Counted from the first letter of the stretch, positions 34,748 to 45,417 are shown. The stretch: 64,000 nucleotides of DNA from Algorimicrobium algoritergicola (GCF_008086165.1 NZ_VSKL01000004.1:124001-188000), one strand, 5' to 3'. The notes: a model not told the origin generated them from the sequence alone. Program-made: numbers and translations.

Positions 34748-36136
34748 CTAATTATTAGCGACAGCCTTAATTTCTGCTATGACTTTATCAGCGAGTGTGT
34801 CAGCTGCTTCCTGTGATGGTGCTTCTGTATATACACGAATAATAGGTTCAGTATTACTTTTACGTAAATGCACCCAACTATCTTCAAAATCAATTTTCAC
34901 ACCATCAATCGTCGTAACCCGTTCATGGCTATATTTTGCTTCCATGGCTTTTAAAATAGCGTCCACATCCAATTCTGGTGTTAAGGCTATTTTCTTTTTG
35001 CTCATAAAATAATTCGGATAACTAGCACGCAAAGCACTGACTGACATTTTTTTATCTGCTAGCAAACTTAAAAACAAGGCCACACCAACCAAGGCATCAC
35101 GTCCATAATGAGATTCTGGGTAAATAATACCACCATTACCTTCACCACCAATTACAGCATTGTTTTTCTTCATCAACTCCACGACATTAACCTCACCTAC
35201 TGCACTGGCTTCATAAGTTCCACCATGTTTTTCGGTAATATCACGCAAGGCACGAGTGGAACTCATATTACTAACGGTATTTCCTGGTGTTTCACTTAAT
35301 ACATAGTCTGCACAAGCTACTAGAGTATATTCTTCGCCAAACATATTACCGGTTTCGTCCACAAAAGCTAAACGATCCACATCCGGATCAACAACAATTC
35401 CAAAATCCGCGTGTTCTTTAACAACGGCTTCAGATAAATCAGTTAAATGTTCCTTTAAAGGTTCTGGATTATGAGGAAAATGACCCGTTGGATCACAATA
35501 TAATTTAACACATTCTACGCCCAAACGTTCTAATAATAATGGAATGGCAATTCCTCCTGTGGAGTTTACACCATCAACCACCACTTTAAAATTCGTTTTT
35601 TCTATAGCCGATTTGTTTACCAATTTTAAATCTAAAACGGCATCAATATGTAAGTCGATATAAGCATCATTTTTCGTTATTTTCCCCAAACTATCTACAT
35701 CGGAAAAACTCATAGCATCACTTTCAGCAATAGCAAGAATTTTAGCACCTTCTTCGCCATTTAAAAATTCACCTTTATTATTCAAAAGTTTTAAAGCATT
35801 CCATTCTTTTGGATTATGGCTGGCCGTTAAAATAATGCCACCATCAGCATGTTCCATAGGTACAGCAACCTCAACTGTTGGTGTGGTAGAAAGGCCTAAA
35901 TCAATAACATGAATCCCAAGTCCTACGAGTGTGTTCATGACTAAATTCTGGATCATTTCACCAGAAATTCGCGCATCACGCCCAACCACTACCCGATAAT
36001 TATCTTTTTTATATTGTCCTTTTAACCAAACTCCGTAAGCAGAAGCAAATTTCACCGCGTCAATAGGCGTTAAATTGTCGCCTACTGCTCCACCAATGGT
36101 TCCTCTGATTCCTGAAATAGATTTTATAAGTGTCAT
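34748..36136 (-). CDS. glmM: Phosphoglucosamine mutase
   Basis: A 462-residue enzyme that interconverts glucosamine-6-phosphate and glucosamine-1-phosphate for UDP-GlcNAc and peptidoglycan synthesis. The phosphoserine loop is TASHNPKEWNA (about 105-115), the metal loop DPDVDRLAF (about 250-258), the sugar loop GEGNGGI, and the phosphate-binding loop near the C-terminus RKSNTEPIIRVYTE. The start MTLIKSISGIRGTIGG at 36136 is preferred over an ATG 25 codons upstream because it matches the family start and has a TATATTTG box 21 bases ahead of it. Phosphomannomutase activity is an alternative that sequence alone does not exclude. Confidence 0.93.
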   Translation of the reverse strand: MTLIKSISGIRGTIGGAVGDNLTPIDAVKFASAYGVWLKGQYKKDNYRVVVGRDARISGEMIQNLVMNTLVGLGIHVIDLGLSTTPTVEVAVPMEHADGGIILTASHNPKEWNALKLLNNKGEFLNGEEGAKILAIAESDAMSFSDVDSLGKITKNDAYIDLHIDAVLDLKLVNKSAIEKTNFKVVVDGVNSTGGIAIPLLLERLGVECVKLYCDPTGHFPHNPEPLKEHLTDLSEAVVKEHADFGIVVDPDVDRLAFVDETGNMFGEEYTLVACADYVLSETPGNTVSNMSSTRALRDITEKHGGTYEASAVGEVNVVELMKKNNAVIGGEGNGGIIYPESHYGRDALVGVALFLSLLADKKMSVSALRASYPNYFMSKKKIALTPELDVDAILKAMEAKYSHERVTTIDGVKIDFEDSWVHLRKSNTEPIIRVYTEAPSQEAADTLADKVIAEIKAVANN

Positions 36137-36156
36137 ATTTTTATGTTTATTTTCAA

Positions 36157-36164
36157 CAAATATA
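36157..36164 (-). promoter_or_regulatory. Candidate -7 element of glmM
   Basis: The minus strand reads TATATTTG 21 bases before the chosen ATG at 36136. This supports the shorter glmM start. Confidence 0.55.
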
Positions 36165-36209
36165 AGTTTTCTATGCGTTTTCTTTCCTATGAATTTGTAA
36201 ATTCGAAAC

Positions 36210-36809
36210 ATGAACTTTTTAGCACATATTTATCTTTCTTTCAATTATAAAAATGTATCCATAGGAAATTTTATGGCTGACGGTATTCGTGGTAAACAGT
36301 ACAAAAAATATCCACGAGAAATTCAAATTGGCATTTTATTACATCGGGAAATTGACACCTTTACAGATGCACATCCCATTGTAAGACAAAGTACTAAAAG
36401 GCTCCACGAAAATTACAGTCATTACAGTGGTGTGATTGTCGATATTCTATATGATCATTTTCTGGCCAAAAACTGGGCGCATTATTCAGACGAACCTTTA
36501 GTCGATTATGTCCAGAGTTTTTATACATTATTACAAGATAATTTTGATGTTTTACCAGAGAGAACACAACACATGTTACCTCATATGATATCTGGTAATT
36601 GGTTGTTGAGTTATGCTGAAATTGATGGTGTTCAAAGCGTTTTAGAGGGTATGAACAGACGTACGAAATACAAGTCTAAAATGAACGAAGCCACACACGA
36701 GCTCGTAAAATATTACGATGAATTTGAAGAAGAATTCACCTTATTCTTTGAAGAATTACGCGTTTTTGCTGCTGAAAAATTACAAACCCTTTCCAATACT
36801 ATTACATAA
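36210..36809 (+). CDS. Acyl carrier protein phosphodiesterase (AcpH family)
   Basis: A 199-residue member of the DUF479/AcpH family, whose E. coli enzyme removes the phosphopantetheine arm from acyl carrier protein. It starts MNFLAHIYLSF and carries SIGNFMADGIRG (about 18-29), GILLHREIDTFTDAHP (about 44-59) and YDHFLAKNW, which together hold the His/Asp metal ligands of the HD-like fold. Length and motifs are complete. It is divergent from glmM and followed directly (1 base after the stop) by the gamma-glutamyltransferase gene. Confidence 0.9.
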   Translation: MNFLAHIYLSFNYKNVSIGNFMADGIRGKQYKKYPREIQIGILLHREIDTFTDAHPIVRQSTKRLHENYSHYSGVIVDILYDHFLAKNWAHYSDEPLVDYVQSFYTLLQDNFDVLPERTQHMLPHMISGNWLLSYAEIDGVQSVLEGMNRRTKYKSKMNEATHELVKYYDEFEEEFTLFFEELRVFAAEKLQTLSNTIT

Positions 36810-36810
36810 T

Positions 36811-38514
36811 ATGATGATGAACCGTTTAATACTCCTACTCGTTATTTCTCTTTTTTGGTCTTGTAAGAACAATCCAGAAACACCAGAAAAAATTCAGAAT
36901 CGTGGGTTAATAACCCGAAAGGCTATGGTGGTTTCTGCTAGAAAAGAAGCTTCAAAAATTGGTAGTGACATTCTAAAAAAAGGCGGAAACGTTTTTGATG
37001 CCATGATGGCAACTGAAATGGCACTGGCCGTTTGCTTCCCTTCCGCTGGAAATTTAGGTGGTGGTGGTTTTATGGTTTACAGGTTAAACTCTGGAGAAAC
37101 TGGCGCATTAGATTATAGAGAAAAGGCTCCCTTAGCTGCCACAAAAAACATGTATCTGGATTCTTTAGGAAACGTTATTCCAAACAAAAGTATTATAGGC
37201 GAAATGGCTGTTGGTGTTCCTGGTACTGTTGCTGGTGTTTTTGAAGCACAACGGAAATTTGGTAAATTATCAGTAAAAGACATTTTACAACCGGTTATTG
37301 ACTTGGCTAAAAATGGCTATGCAATAACTGAAAAACAGCAAAACGGTATTAATTATTACGACAGTATTTTTAGAGCTGTAAATGGTAAAGAAATTCTGTA
37401 TTCAAAAAACACCAAAGCTGGCGACACATTAAAAAACAAACAACTCGCAAATACGCTTGAACGCATCGCTTTAAATGGTAAAGATGAATTTTATAAGGGT
37501 GAAACGGCTCAAATCCTAGTCAATTATTTATCTATAAAAGGTGGCATCATCACAATAGAAGATTTGGCTAAATATGAAGCTAAATGGCGTAAACCCGTTT
37601 CGTTTAAATATAAAGACATTAACGTTATTTCCATGGCACCACCATCAAGTGGTGGCATTTGCTTGGCTCAAATTATGAAAATGATTGAACCTTTTAACCT
37701 AAAAGAATTTGGTCATAATTCCCTAAAAACCATTCAAGTACTTGCTGAAGCGGAACGCCGTGCCTATGCAGATAGAAATTATTTTTTAGGCGATCCTGAT
37801 TTTGTGAATATTCCCACTGAAACTTTACTAAGTGATAAATACCTTCAAAAACGTATGAGCGATTTTTCATTTGAAAAAGCAACTTTGTCAAGTGATGTTT
37901 CCCGTGGAAACATAGAGTTTATAGAAAGTGATGAAACCACACATTATTCCATTGTCGATCAATTTGGAAATGCCATTGCCGTTACCACCACCTTAAATGG
38001 CACCTATGGTTCCTATTTATTTTGTTCGGAACTTGGGTTTTTCTTGAATAATGAAATGGATGATTTTAGCAGCAAATCAGGTGTGCCAAATATGTTTGGT
38101 TTAACGGGTGCGGAAGCCAATAGTATTGTGCCAGAAAAGCGCATGTTAAGCTCTATGACACCAACTATTGTTGAGAAAAACGGAAAACTACTCATGACTT
38201 TAGGAACACCAGGAGGTTCAACCATTATCACATCGGTTTTGCAAACCATATTGAATGTAGAAGAATTTAATATGTCCATGCAAGATGCCGTAGATGCACC
38301 TCGTTTTCACCACCAATGGCTACCAGATTATATCAGAATGGAACCCAATGGTTTTGATACGGAAATCATGAAGCAATTAATTGCTAAAGGCTACACCATT
38401 AATGAAACGCGCTCGCCAGTAATTGGAAAAGTAGATGGTATTTTGGTCCTTGATGATACTACATTAGAAGGTGGTGCAGACCACAGAGGTGACGATACAG
38501 CTGTTGGATTTTAA
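36811..38514 (+). CDS. ggt: Gamma-glutamyltransferase lipoprotein
   Basis: A 567-residue envelope enzyme that cleaves or transfers the gamma-glutamyl group of glutathione and related peptides. The MMMNRLILLLVISLFWSC start gives a lipoprotein signal; a longer frame exists upstream but would overlap the previous gene and lose this signal. GNLGGGGFMV (about 83-92), DYREKAP and the self-cleavage site DETTHYS (catalytic Thr near 375) are present, as is the late SSMTPTIV and GTPGGSTI block. The precursor would split into large and small subunits at that Thr. Lipoprotein anchoring suggests it acts in the periplasm or at the surface. Confidence 0.95.
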   Translation: MMMNRLILLLVISLFWSCKNNPETPEKIQNRGLITRKAMVVSARKEASKIGSDILKKGGNVFDAMMATEMALAVCFPSAGNLGGGGFMVYRLNSGETGALDYREKAPLAATKNMYLDSLGNVIPNKSIIGEMAVGVPGTVAGVFEAQRKFGKLSVKDILQPVIDLAKNGYAITEKQQNGINYYDSIFRAVNGKEILYSKNTKAGDTLKNKQLANTLERIALNGKDEFYKGETAQILVNYLSIKGGIITIEDLAKYEAKWRKPVSFKYKDINVISMAPPSSGGICLAQIMKMIEPFNLKEFGHNSLKTIQVLAEAERRAYADRNYFLGDPDFVNIPTETLLSDKYLQKRMSDFSFEKATLSSDVSRGNIEFIESDETTHYSIVDQFGNAIAVTTTLNGTYGSYLFCSELGFFLNNEMDDFSSKSGVPNMFGLTGAEANSIVPEKRMLSSMTPTIVEKNGKLLMTLGTPGGSTIITSVLQTILNVEEFNMSMQDAVDAPRFHHQWLPDYIRMEPNGFDTEIMKQLIAKGYTINETRSPVIGKVDGILVLDDTTLEGGADHRGDDTAVGF

Positions 38515-38788
38515 TTCCGCTCATAAACATTTTCCGTTTCACTTGTACCTTAATATTTATTTATATCCTTGGATTTAATATTTAAAACGGCATTTTTATA
38601 AACTCCCAATCGGCCTATCGAAAATTTATCTTGAAAATTTGAAATGAATTCGAAGATTCACGAATACCAAAGCAAATAAACATGCATGAGTAATTATCGT
38701 AAAATTTTAGGCTGCCTGCCTGCCGGACAGGCAGATTTGTTTCTTTTTTAGGCGATGTAAAAAGAAAAGATAATTTGTTTTTGAATGT
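38515..38788. other. Intergenic stretch with a short inverted repeat
   Basis: The gap between ggt and the ATP-grasp gene is AT-rich without a coding frame. Its one feature is CTGCCTG/CAGGCAG arms (38716-38722 and 38728-38734), a motif with relatives at 40628-40646, 52730-52748 and, loosely, 23978-23998. Confidence 0.6.
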
Positions 38789-38796
38789 TATATTTG
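38789..38796 (+). promoter_or_regulatory. Candidate -7 element of the ATP-grasp gene
   Basis: TATATTTG lies 28 bases before the ATG at 38824. Confidence 0.5.
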
Positions 38797-38823
38797 ATTA
38801 AATAATAATAATCATTTTTTTTA

Positions 38824-39723
38824 ATGAAAGTCTTTGACATCGTCATACTTACAGACAAACGGTATTTAGAAGATTCTGAAACTAACACATATAAACACAA
38901 CGTGTTTTATGAAGATTTTCTGGTACAAGAAGCACTACAAGCAGAAAGCTTAAAAGTCACCCGTTTAGCTTGGGATGATCCTAATTTCAATTGGTCAGAT
39001 ACCAAAGCGGTACTGTTTAGAACGACTTGGGATTATTTTGATCGCTTTCCAGAATTTTCAAAATGGCTAGCTATGGTTTCAACAAAAACGCGGTTGTTGA
39101 ACTCTGAAAAACTAATTCGTTGGAATATTGACAAGTATTACTTATTGGATTTAAAAGCAAAAGGCATTCATGTTGCGGAATCCTTTTTTATAGAAACAGG
39201 TACAAAAACGACTTTAGCCAAAATACACCAACAATTAAACTGGCAAGAAACCGTTTTAAAACCATGTGTTTCAGGTTCTGCCAGACATACTTATAAATTA
39301 ACGTTTGAAAATAGACATGAACATGAAACCATTTTTACAGAATTAATTCAACAAGAACGTATGATGCTTCAACCCTTTCAACAGAACATTGTTACGCAAG
39401 GCGAAATGTCTCTCATCGTTTTCAATGGTGTATATAGTCATGCTGTTTTAAAACAAGCCAAGGCTGGCGATTTTCGTGTACAAGATGATTTTGGCGGAAG
39501 GGTAATCCCTTACACACCAACTGATGACCAAATAGCATTCGCTATAAACGCAACAAAAGCGTGTCCAGAATTGCCTATTTATGCCAGAGTTGATATATTT
39601 ACTGATAACGCAAATCAATTAGCTGTATCCGAACTGGAACTTATAGAACCCGAATTATGGTTCAGAAATGATTCTAAAGCGGCTAAAATACTCGCCAAAC
39701 ACATTGCATTGCACTTAAAATAA
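38824..39723 (+). CDS. ATP-grasp domain protein
   Basis: A 299-residue protein with an ATP-grasp layout: an N-terminal fold (MKVFDIVILTD), the RTTWDYFDRFPEF stretch near residues 66-78, LLNSEKLIRWNIDKYYL near 95, the lysine of the nucleotide-binding strand in VLKPCVSGSARHTY, and metal ligands in ELELIEPELWF near the end. It resembles RimK/glutathione synthetase-like and cycloserine DcsG-like ligases that join a carboxylate to an amine or thiol, but the substrate cannot be told. The next gene starts 6 bases after its stop. Confidence 0.85.
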   Translation: MKVFDIVILTDKRYLEDSETNTYKHNVFYEDFLVQEALQAESLKVTRLAWDDPNFNWSDTKAVLFRTTWDYFDRFPEFSKWLAMVSTKTRLLNSEKLIRWNIDKYYLLDLKAKGIHVAESFFIETGTKTTLAKIHQQLNWQETVLKPCVSGSARHTYKLTFENRHEHETIFTELIQQERMMLQPFQQNIVTQGEMSLIVFNGVYSHAVLKQAKAGDFRVQDDFGGRVIPYTPTDDQIAFAINATKACPELPIYARVDIFTDNANQLAVSELELIEPELWFRNDSKAAKILAKHIALHLK

Positions 39724-39729
39724 TTGTTT

Positions 39730-40446
39730 ATGAAACCGAAGAAAACTCTTAAAATAGTAGTTGGCATAATAATCTTTTTCACTTTACCCAGTTTACTCTT
39801 TTTTGGTTTCGTTTATTTTAAATACAATGAAGACCTACCAATTGGAAAACAAGGTCCTCAAGCAGAAGCGCTGGCTCATAATATGCTAAAAGCACTAAAT
39901 CATGATGCCTTTTTAGAAACCAATTATATAGAATGGACGTTTAAAAACAAACACCATTACAAATGGAAAAAAGATGAAAACACCTGTCTGGTTCATTGGA
40001 AAGATTACAAAGTTGATCTAAATTTAGATAACCCAAGTTTAAGCAAAGCCTACGTCCATAATTTTGAAGTAAAAGGCGAACAAGCCGTAGAACATATAGA
40101 AACAGCGCTTACCTATTTTAATAACGATTCTTTTTGGTTAGTAGCACCTTATAAAATATTTGATCCTGGAACGGAAAGACGTTTGGTTAAATGGAAAAAT
40201 AATCAAGATGCGCTGTTAATTACCTACACATCTGGTGGCACAACACCTGGTGATTCGTATTTATGGGTTTTGGATGCCAACAACAAACCCATAAAATTCA
40301 GAATGTGGGTAGACATCCTACCTATTGGCGGACTAGAAGCTTCCTGGAACGATTGGACAACAACCGAAAGTGGCGCCATACTTCCAATCTTTCATGAGAT
40401 GCTATTTTTAGGCATAAAAATGGATGATATAATTGGGAGGGAATGA
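39730..40446 (+). CDS. Membrane-anchored hypothetical protein
   Basis: A 238-residue protein with one N-terminal membrane anchor (about residues 7-28) and an extracytoplasmic domain rich in Trp (WTFKNKHHYKWKKDE; YLWVLDANNKPIKFRMW). The pattern resembles small beta-sandwich proteins of Bacteroidota such as the DUF6503 group, but I am not sure. The start at 39730 is preferred to an upstream TTG. It follows the ATP-grasp gene closely and may share its transcript. Function unknown. Confidence 0.65.
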   Translation: MKPKKTLKIVVGIIIFFTLPSLLFFGFVYFKYNEDLPIGKQGPQAEALAHNMLKALNHDAFLETNYIEWTFKNKHHYKWKKDENTCLVHWKDYKVDLNLDNPSLSKAYVHNFEVKGEQAVEHIETALTYFNNDSFWLVAPYKIFDPGTERRLVKWKNNQDALLITYTSGGTTPGDSYLWVLDANNKPIKFRMWVDILPIGGLEASWNDWTTTESGAILPIFHEMLFLGIKMDDIIGRE

Positions 40447-40750
40447 GTTTGTAATGTTCAGTGTTCAGTTTAAAATAAATATCTGTTACTTTGAATCTTG
40501 AATAAAGTTTGATGCAATTTTGTTTCAAACTAAATAGATAAACGGATATAGTTCTCAATACAATTTTTCGTTCCTCAAAATCACTCGAACTAACGAGTTA
40601 CTATATAAAAATTACGGTCGTCAACTTGCCTGCCTGCCTGCCTGCCATTGGTAGGAGTGAATTTCACACTTGGAAAGTGTAAAATTTGTATCGAGAATAT
40701 TTTGAACCTGAAACTTTGAATTTTAAACTTGAAACCTTGAACCATAGATT
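40447..40750. other. Intergenic stretch with short simple repeats
   Basis: No coding frame. It holds CCTG tandem units at 40628-40646 and a run of 'ttgaa(a/c)c' words at 40704-40743 (cctgaaactttgaatt, aacttgaaaccttgaac), and a doubled 'gttcagt' near 40456-40470. These are simple-repeat debris typical of these genomes. Confidence 0.6.
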
Positions 40751-41275
40751 CTATTTTGAACGCTGACCAACAAACTGTTGTTCTTTCAACTTAAACAGCA
40801 CATTAAACGATGTTAAACTACCATAACTTCTAGTAATGTATTGCTGTAAATCTATTTTCTCTTGTTCCTCTAAATTGCTCGAATTTATTTTTTGCTCCAT
40901 AACACGCAATCTATCACGAACCATGGTAATCTTATGGAAAAAGGCATCTATTGGCACTTCACTCGATTTTAAACTGGTATCTCCAGGTTCTAGAATGAGT
41001 TTTCCGCCTTTCCATTTATCCGAAATATGAACCACTTCACTAGCATCACTCCAACGCTTTAAAATTTGCACCAAGCTGCTTTCTACTTCGGCAAAACTAA
41101 CGGTGTCTACATCGTCTATGGCTGCTTCAATCACGTCAAATTCCGAGTTAATGTCAATAGTTTCTAAACCACTTTCTATAAAGGTTACCCAGTAATGTTT
41201 GGAGGTGACGTTGGTTACCACACCTTTTCCAAATTCGGGGTGATCAATTCTGGAGCTTATTCCTAGTATATTCAT
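40751..41275 (-). CDS. Hypothetical protein with PcrA-like Tudor N-terminus
   Basis: A 174-residue cytoplasmic protein. The start MNILGISSRIDHPEFG at 41275 is favoured over an ATG 18 codons upstream. Residues about 8-45 (RIDHPEFGKGVVTNVTSKHYW) match the Tudor-like module at the end of PcrA/UvrD helicases, which binds protein or RNA polymerase. The rest is mostly helical (about 60-170). It is divergent from uvrA, which makes a repair or transcription role possible, but that is inference. No enzymatic motif is seen. Confidence 0.7.
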   Translation of the reverse strand: MNILGISSRIDHPEFGKGVVTNVTSKHYWVTFIESGLETIDINSEFDVIEAAIDDVDTVSFAEVESSLVQILKRWSDASEVVHISDKWKGGKLILEPGDTSLKSSEVPIDAFFHKITMVRDRLRVMEQKINSSNLEEQEKIDLQQYITRSYGSLTSFNVLFKLKEQQFVGQRSK

Positions 41276-41410
41276 AAGTTGTATTTTTAATTTAGATCGA
41301 AAATAATGACATAAAAACAACAATCTCACGGCCCTTTATATAATCACTTTTCAATTACAATAATAACAATTCTGACTGTAAACTTCACAAAAAAATAAGA
41401 ACTAAAATTG

Positions 41411-41418
41411 TACCTTTG
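41411..41418 (+). promoter_or_regulatory. Candidate -7 element of uvrA
   Basis: TACCTTTG followed by C lies 17 bases before the uvrA ATG at 41435. No clear -33 TTG lies at the usual distance. Confidence 0.6.
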
Positions 41419-41434
41419 CAACCTTTACAATGCT

Positions 41435-44266
41435 ATGAGTAAATTTGAAGATACAATTGAGGTTCAAGGCGCACGCGTTCACAACCTAAAAAATATAGAT
41501 GTTTCCATTCCAAGAGAAAAACTGGTTGTTATTACGGGTTTGTCTGGTAGTGGCAAATCATCATTGGCTTTTGACACTATTTATGCCGAAGGACAACGAC
41601 GCTATATTGAAACATTTTCAGCCTATGCACGTCAATTTTTAGGTGGACTGGAACGTCCTGATGTGGATAAAATTGATGGACTTTCGCCAGTTATTGCCAT
41701 TGAGCAAAAAACGACTAGTAAATCGCCACGATCTACTGTTGGAACCATAACTGAAATTTACGATTTTTTACGATTATTATACGCCAGAGCTAGTGATGCC
41801 TACAGTTATAACACAGGCGAAAAAATGGTGAGTTATAATGATGAGCAGATAAAAGAACTGATTATTGAAACCTTTAATGGTAAACGTATAAATATTTTGG
41901 CGCCTGTGGTGCGTTCAAGAAAAGGGCATTATCGCGAATTGTTTGAGCAAATTGGTAAACAAGGGTTTGTAAAAGTTCGGACGGATGGCGAAATTCGGGA
42001 TATTGTTAAAGGCATGAAACTGGATCGATATAAAAATCACGACATTGAAATTGTGATAGATAGGCTTAAAATTGATGCCACAGCAGATAATGATAAACGC
42101 CTAACTGAAACCATCAATACAGCCATGTATCATGGTGAAGATGTTCTGATGGTTATTGATCAAGACACCCAAGAAGCACGCTATTTTAGTCGAAATTTAA
42201 TGTGTCCGAGTTCAGGAATTTCATATCCAAATCCAGAACCTAATAATTTTTCATTCAATTCGCCAAAAGGTGCTTGTCCGACGTGTAATGGTATTGGAAC
42301 CTTGTATCAGGTGAACGAAAATAAAATTATTCCGGACGATTCCTTATCTATAAAAGCTGGTGCTTTGGTGCCACATGGTCCTCAAAAAAACAGTTGGATT
42401 TTCAAGCAATTTGAAACCATTGCACAACGCTATAATTTTTCATTAAATGATGCGTATAAAGATATTCCTGATGCTGCCAAACAGATGATTTTATATGGCG
42501 GAAATGAAAAGTTTGAAGTTGAAAATAAAACATTAGGCGTTACCAGAGATTATAAAATTGATTTTGAAGGTGTTGCTAACTTCATAGAAAACCAATACAA
42601 CACGGCCGAAACAACGTCCTTAAAACGTTGGGCTAAAGAGTATATGGACAAGGTGGTTTGTTCAACTTGTGAAGGTGCACGACTGCGAAAAGAATCGCTT
42701 TATTTTAAAGTAAATGGTTTAAATATTGCGGAGTTAGCAAATAAGGACATTGTAGATTTAGGTGCTTGGTTTAAGGATTTATCTAAACATGTATCTAAAA
42801 AACAACTTAAAATTTCCGAAGAGATAATTAAAGAAATTTCATCACGAACGCAATTTTTATTGGATGTAGGTTTAGATTATTTATCATTGAATAGAGGTTC
42901 TAAATCGCTTTCAGGTGGTGAGGCGCAACGGATTCGTTTAGCTACACAAATCGGCTCGCAGTTAGTTGGCGTATTATATATTTTAGATGAACCGAGTATA
43001 GGTTTACACCAACGTGATAATGAAAAACTGATTAAGTCACTACTAGCGTTACGAGATATAGGTAATTCCGTAATTGTGGTAGAGCACGACAAGGATATGA
43101 TAGAACATGCCGATTATGTGATTGATATTGGTCCACGAGCAGGGAAATATGGTGGCGAAATTATTAGTATTGGCACACCTGCTGAACTAAAAACACATAA
43201 TACCTTAACGGCCGATTATTTAAACGGCAAGAAAGAGATTGAAATTCCTGAAAAACGTCGTGAGGGAAATGGTAAAACACTCTCTTTAAAAGGCTGTACG
43301 GGAAATAATTTAAAAAATGTATCTATAGATATTCCATTGGGTAAAATGGTTGGTGTTACAGGTGTTTCTGGTAGTGGAAAATCTACTTTAATAAATGAAA
43401 CCCTCTACCCGATTATGAATGCCTATTATTTTAATGGTGTTAAAAAACCAATGCCATATAAAAGCATTAAGGGTCTAGAGCATATTGATAAAGTTATAGA
43501 TATTAACCAATCGCCAATTGGTAGAACACCACGAAGTAATCCTGCCACATACACAGGCGTTTTTAGTGAAATTAGAAGCCTGTTTGCTAAAATTCCGGAA
43601 GCTATGATTCGTGGTTATAAACCAGGACGTTTTAGTTTTAATGTTAAAGGTGGTCGCTGTGAAACCTGTCAAGGTGGTGGTTTACGCGTTATTGAAATGA
43701 ATTTTCTTCCAGACGTCTACGTGGAATGTGAAACATGCCAAGGCAAGCGTTTTAATCGGGAAACATTAGAAATTAGATACAAAGGAAAATCAATTAGCGA
43801 TGTGTTGAATATGACCATGAATGAAGCGGTTAATTTCTTTGAACACATTCCTAAAATTCATAAAAAAGTTAAAACCATCCAGGATGTTGGATTGGGTTAT
43901 ATTACCCTTGGCCAACAAAGTACCACACTTTCTGGTGGTGAAGCGCAGCGTATAAAATTAGCAACCGAATTAAGCAAACGCGATACAGGAAACACCTTTT
44001 ATATTTTAGATGAACCCACAACAGGACTACATTTTGAAGACATTCGTGTTTTAATGCAAGTGTTGAATAAATTGGTCAATAAAGGAAATACGGTTTTAAT
44101 CATTGAACACAATCTAGATGTGATAAAAACAGTCGACTATATTATTGATGTTGGTCCAGAAGGCGGAAAAGGTGGTGGCCAAATTATAGCCAAAGGCACA
44201 CCTGAAGAACTTATAAAAAACAAGAAAAGTTATACTGCTCAATTTCTCAAAAAAGAATTAAAATAA
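41435..44266 (+). CDS. uvrA: Excinuclease ABC subunit A
   Basis: A 943-residue DNA-damage recognition ATPase of nucleotide excision repair, working as a dimer with UvrB. Two ABC units are complete: Walker [10 protein letters not shown] (near 33) and GVSGSGKST (near 643), and two LSGGEAQRI signatures. Zinc-type cysteine pairs are seen at CPTCNG, CSTCEG, CETCQG and CETCQG. The first pair of the usual UvrA zinc module reads CPSSG, so it lacks its second Cys, as in other Bacteroidota. The ATG at 41435 matches the family start; a TTG 9 codons upstream overlaps the promoter box. A small Lmo0937-type gene follows. Confidence 0.97.
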   Translation: MSKFEDTIEVQGARVHNLKNIDVSIPREKLVVITGLSGSGKSSLAFDTIYAEGQRRYIETFSAYARQFLGGLERPDVDKIDGLSPVIAIEQKTTSKSPRSTVGTITEIYDFLRLLYARASDAYSYNTGEKMVSYNDEQIKELIIETFNGKRINILAPVVRSRKGHYRELFEQIGKQGFVKVRTDGEIRDIVKGMKLDRYKNHDIEIVIDRLKIDATADNDKRLTETINTAMYHGEDVLMVIDQDTQEARYFSRNLMCPSSGISYPNPEPNNFSFNSPKGACPTCNGIGTLYQVNENKIIPDDSLSIKAGALVPHGPQKNSWIFKQFETIAQRYNFSLNDAYKDIPDAAKQMILYGGNEKFEVENKTLGVTRDYKIDFEGVANFIENQYNTAETTSLKRWAKEYMDKVVCSTCEGARLRKESLYFKVNGLNIAELANKDIVDLGAWFKDLSKHVSKKQLKISEEIIKEISSRTQFLLDVGLDYLSLNRGSKSLSGGEAQRIRLATQIGSQLVGVLYILDEPSIGLHQRDNEKLIKSLLALRDIGNSVIVVEHDKDMIEHADYVIDIGPRAGKYGGEIISIGTPAELKTHNTLTADYLNGKKEIEIPEKRREGNGKTLSLKGCTGNNLKNVSIDIPLGKMVGVTGVSGSGKSTLINETLYPIMNAYYFNGVKKPMPYKSIKGLEHIDKVIDINQSPIGRTPRSNPATYTGVFSEIRSLFAKIPEAMIRGYKPGRFSFNVKGGRCETCQGGGLRVIEMNFLPDVYVECETCQGKRFNRETLEIRYKGKSISDVLNMTMNEAVNFFEHIPKIHKKVKTIQDVGLGYITLGQQSTTLSGGEAQRIKLATELSKRDTGNTFYILDEPTTGLHFEDIRVLMQVLNKLVNKGNTVLIIEHNLDVIKTVDYIIDVGPEGGKGGGQIIAKGTPEELIKNKKSYTAQFLKKELK

Positions 44267-44304
44267 TAAACATCTCAATTTTATTTAGTAGTTTAGTAGG
44301 ATAA

Positions 44305-44493
<189 letters not shown>

Positions 44494-44517
44494 AACTAAA
44501 GATTTAGAGTATTTTTT

Positions 44518-44549
44518 AAAAGACGAATCATTTTGGTTTGTCTTTTTTA
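44518..44549 (+). terminator. Terminator after the Lmo0937-type gene
   Basis: The AAAAGAC and GTCTTTT arms, extended by GAA and TTT with one G-T pair, are followed by T-rich sequence. Confidence 0.75.
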
Positions 44550-44645
44550 TGCGGTAATCTGAAAAATAAATGAATTAAAAAATTCAGTTAGCAGCTTGAA
44601 AATGAAATGATTTAAATAAAGCATGAATAATGTGCTTATTTCTCT

Positions 44646-44653
44646 TAAATTTG
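44646..44653 (+). promoter_or_regulatory. Candidate -7 element of the LOG gene
   Basis: TAAATTTG followed by C, 62 bases before the chosen LOG start, matches TAnnTTTG and argues against starting the protein at an upstream in-frame codon. Confidence 0.45.
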
Positions 44654-44715
44654 CTTCTGGATTTACATTTTCCAAGTATTTCAATAAGACAACATTAGAA
44701 AAAATTATAATAAAA

Positions 44716-45405
44716 ATGAGAAAAGAACAACACCATAAACGTTGGAATGAAGTAAAAACAAACGATTCCTGGGCGATTTTTAAAATCATGGGTGAATTTG
44801 TAAATGGTTATGAAAAGTTAAGTAAAATAGGTCCATGTGTTTCTATTTTTGGATCTGCACGTACAAAACCAGATCATAAATACTATAAATTAGCTGAAGA
44901 AGTAGCTTGTAAAATAGTAGAACATGGCTATGGTGTTATTACTGGCGGTGGACCTGGAATTATGGAAGCTGGAAATAAAGGTGCTCATATTGCAGGAGGA
45001 ACATCAGTTGGTTTAAATATTGATTTACCTTTTGAGCAACATGATAATCCATATATCGATTCTGATAAAAGTTTAGATTTCGATTATTTCTTCGTGCGGA
45101 AAGTCATGTTTGTAAAATATTCACAAGGCTTTGTTGTTATGCCTGGTGGCTTTGGAACTTTAGATGAATTATTTGAAGCCATTACCCTTATTCAAACGAA
45201 TAAAATTGAAAAATTCCCGATTATTTTAGTTGGAACCGATTTCTGGTCTGGATTATTGGAATGGATTAAGGCGACCGTTTTAGATGGTTTTGCAAATGTA
45301 AGTGCTCATGATTTAGATTTAATTCACCTCGTTGATACGGCTGATGAAGTTATTCCAATTCTAGACAGTTTCTATAAGGAATCTGAATTGACTCCTAACT
45401 TCTAA
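44716..45405 (+). CDS. LOG family protein (TIGR00730 Rossmann fold)
   Basis: A 229-residue lysine-decarboxylase-like Rossmann protein of the LOG family, whose characterised members cleave cytokinin or nucleoside monophosphates to a free base and ribose 5-phosphate. ISIFGSARTKPDH-type strand, VITGGGPGIMEAGNKGA (about 74-90) and the active-site motif PGGFGTLDE (about 150-158) are present. The ATG at 44716 (MRKEQHHKRWNEVK) is chosen because it lies downstream of the promoter box. The next gene begins 12 bases after its stop, in frame. Confidence 0.92.
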   Translation: MRKEQHHKRWNEVKTNDSWAIFKIMGEFVNGYEKLSKIGPCVSIFGSARTKPDHKYYKLAEEVACKIVEHGYGVITGGGPGIMEAGNKGAHIAGGTSVGLNIDLPFEQHDNPYIDSDKSLDFDYFFVRKVMFVKYSQGFVVMPGGFGTLDELFEAITLIQTNKIEKFPIILVGTDFWSGLLEWIKATVLDGFANVSAHDLDLIHLVDTADEVIPILDSFYKESELTPNF

Positions 45406-45417
45406 AAAAGTCTCGCA

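Noticed and set aside
42200..42290. UvrA with a damaged zinc finger
   Set aside because: The CPSSG in place of CPxCG is, as far as I recall, usual in Bacteroidota UvrA and all ATPase motifs are whole.
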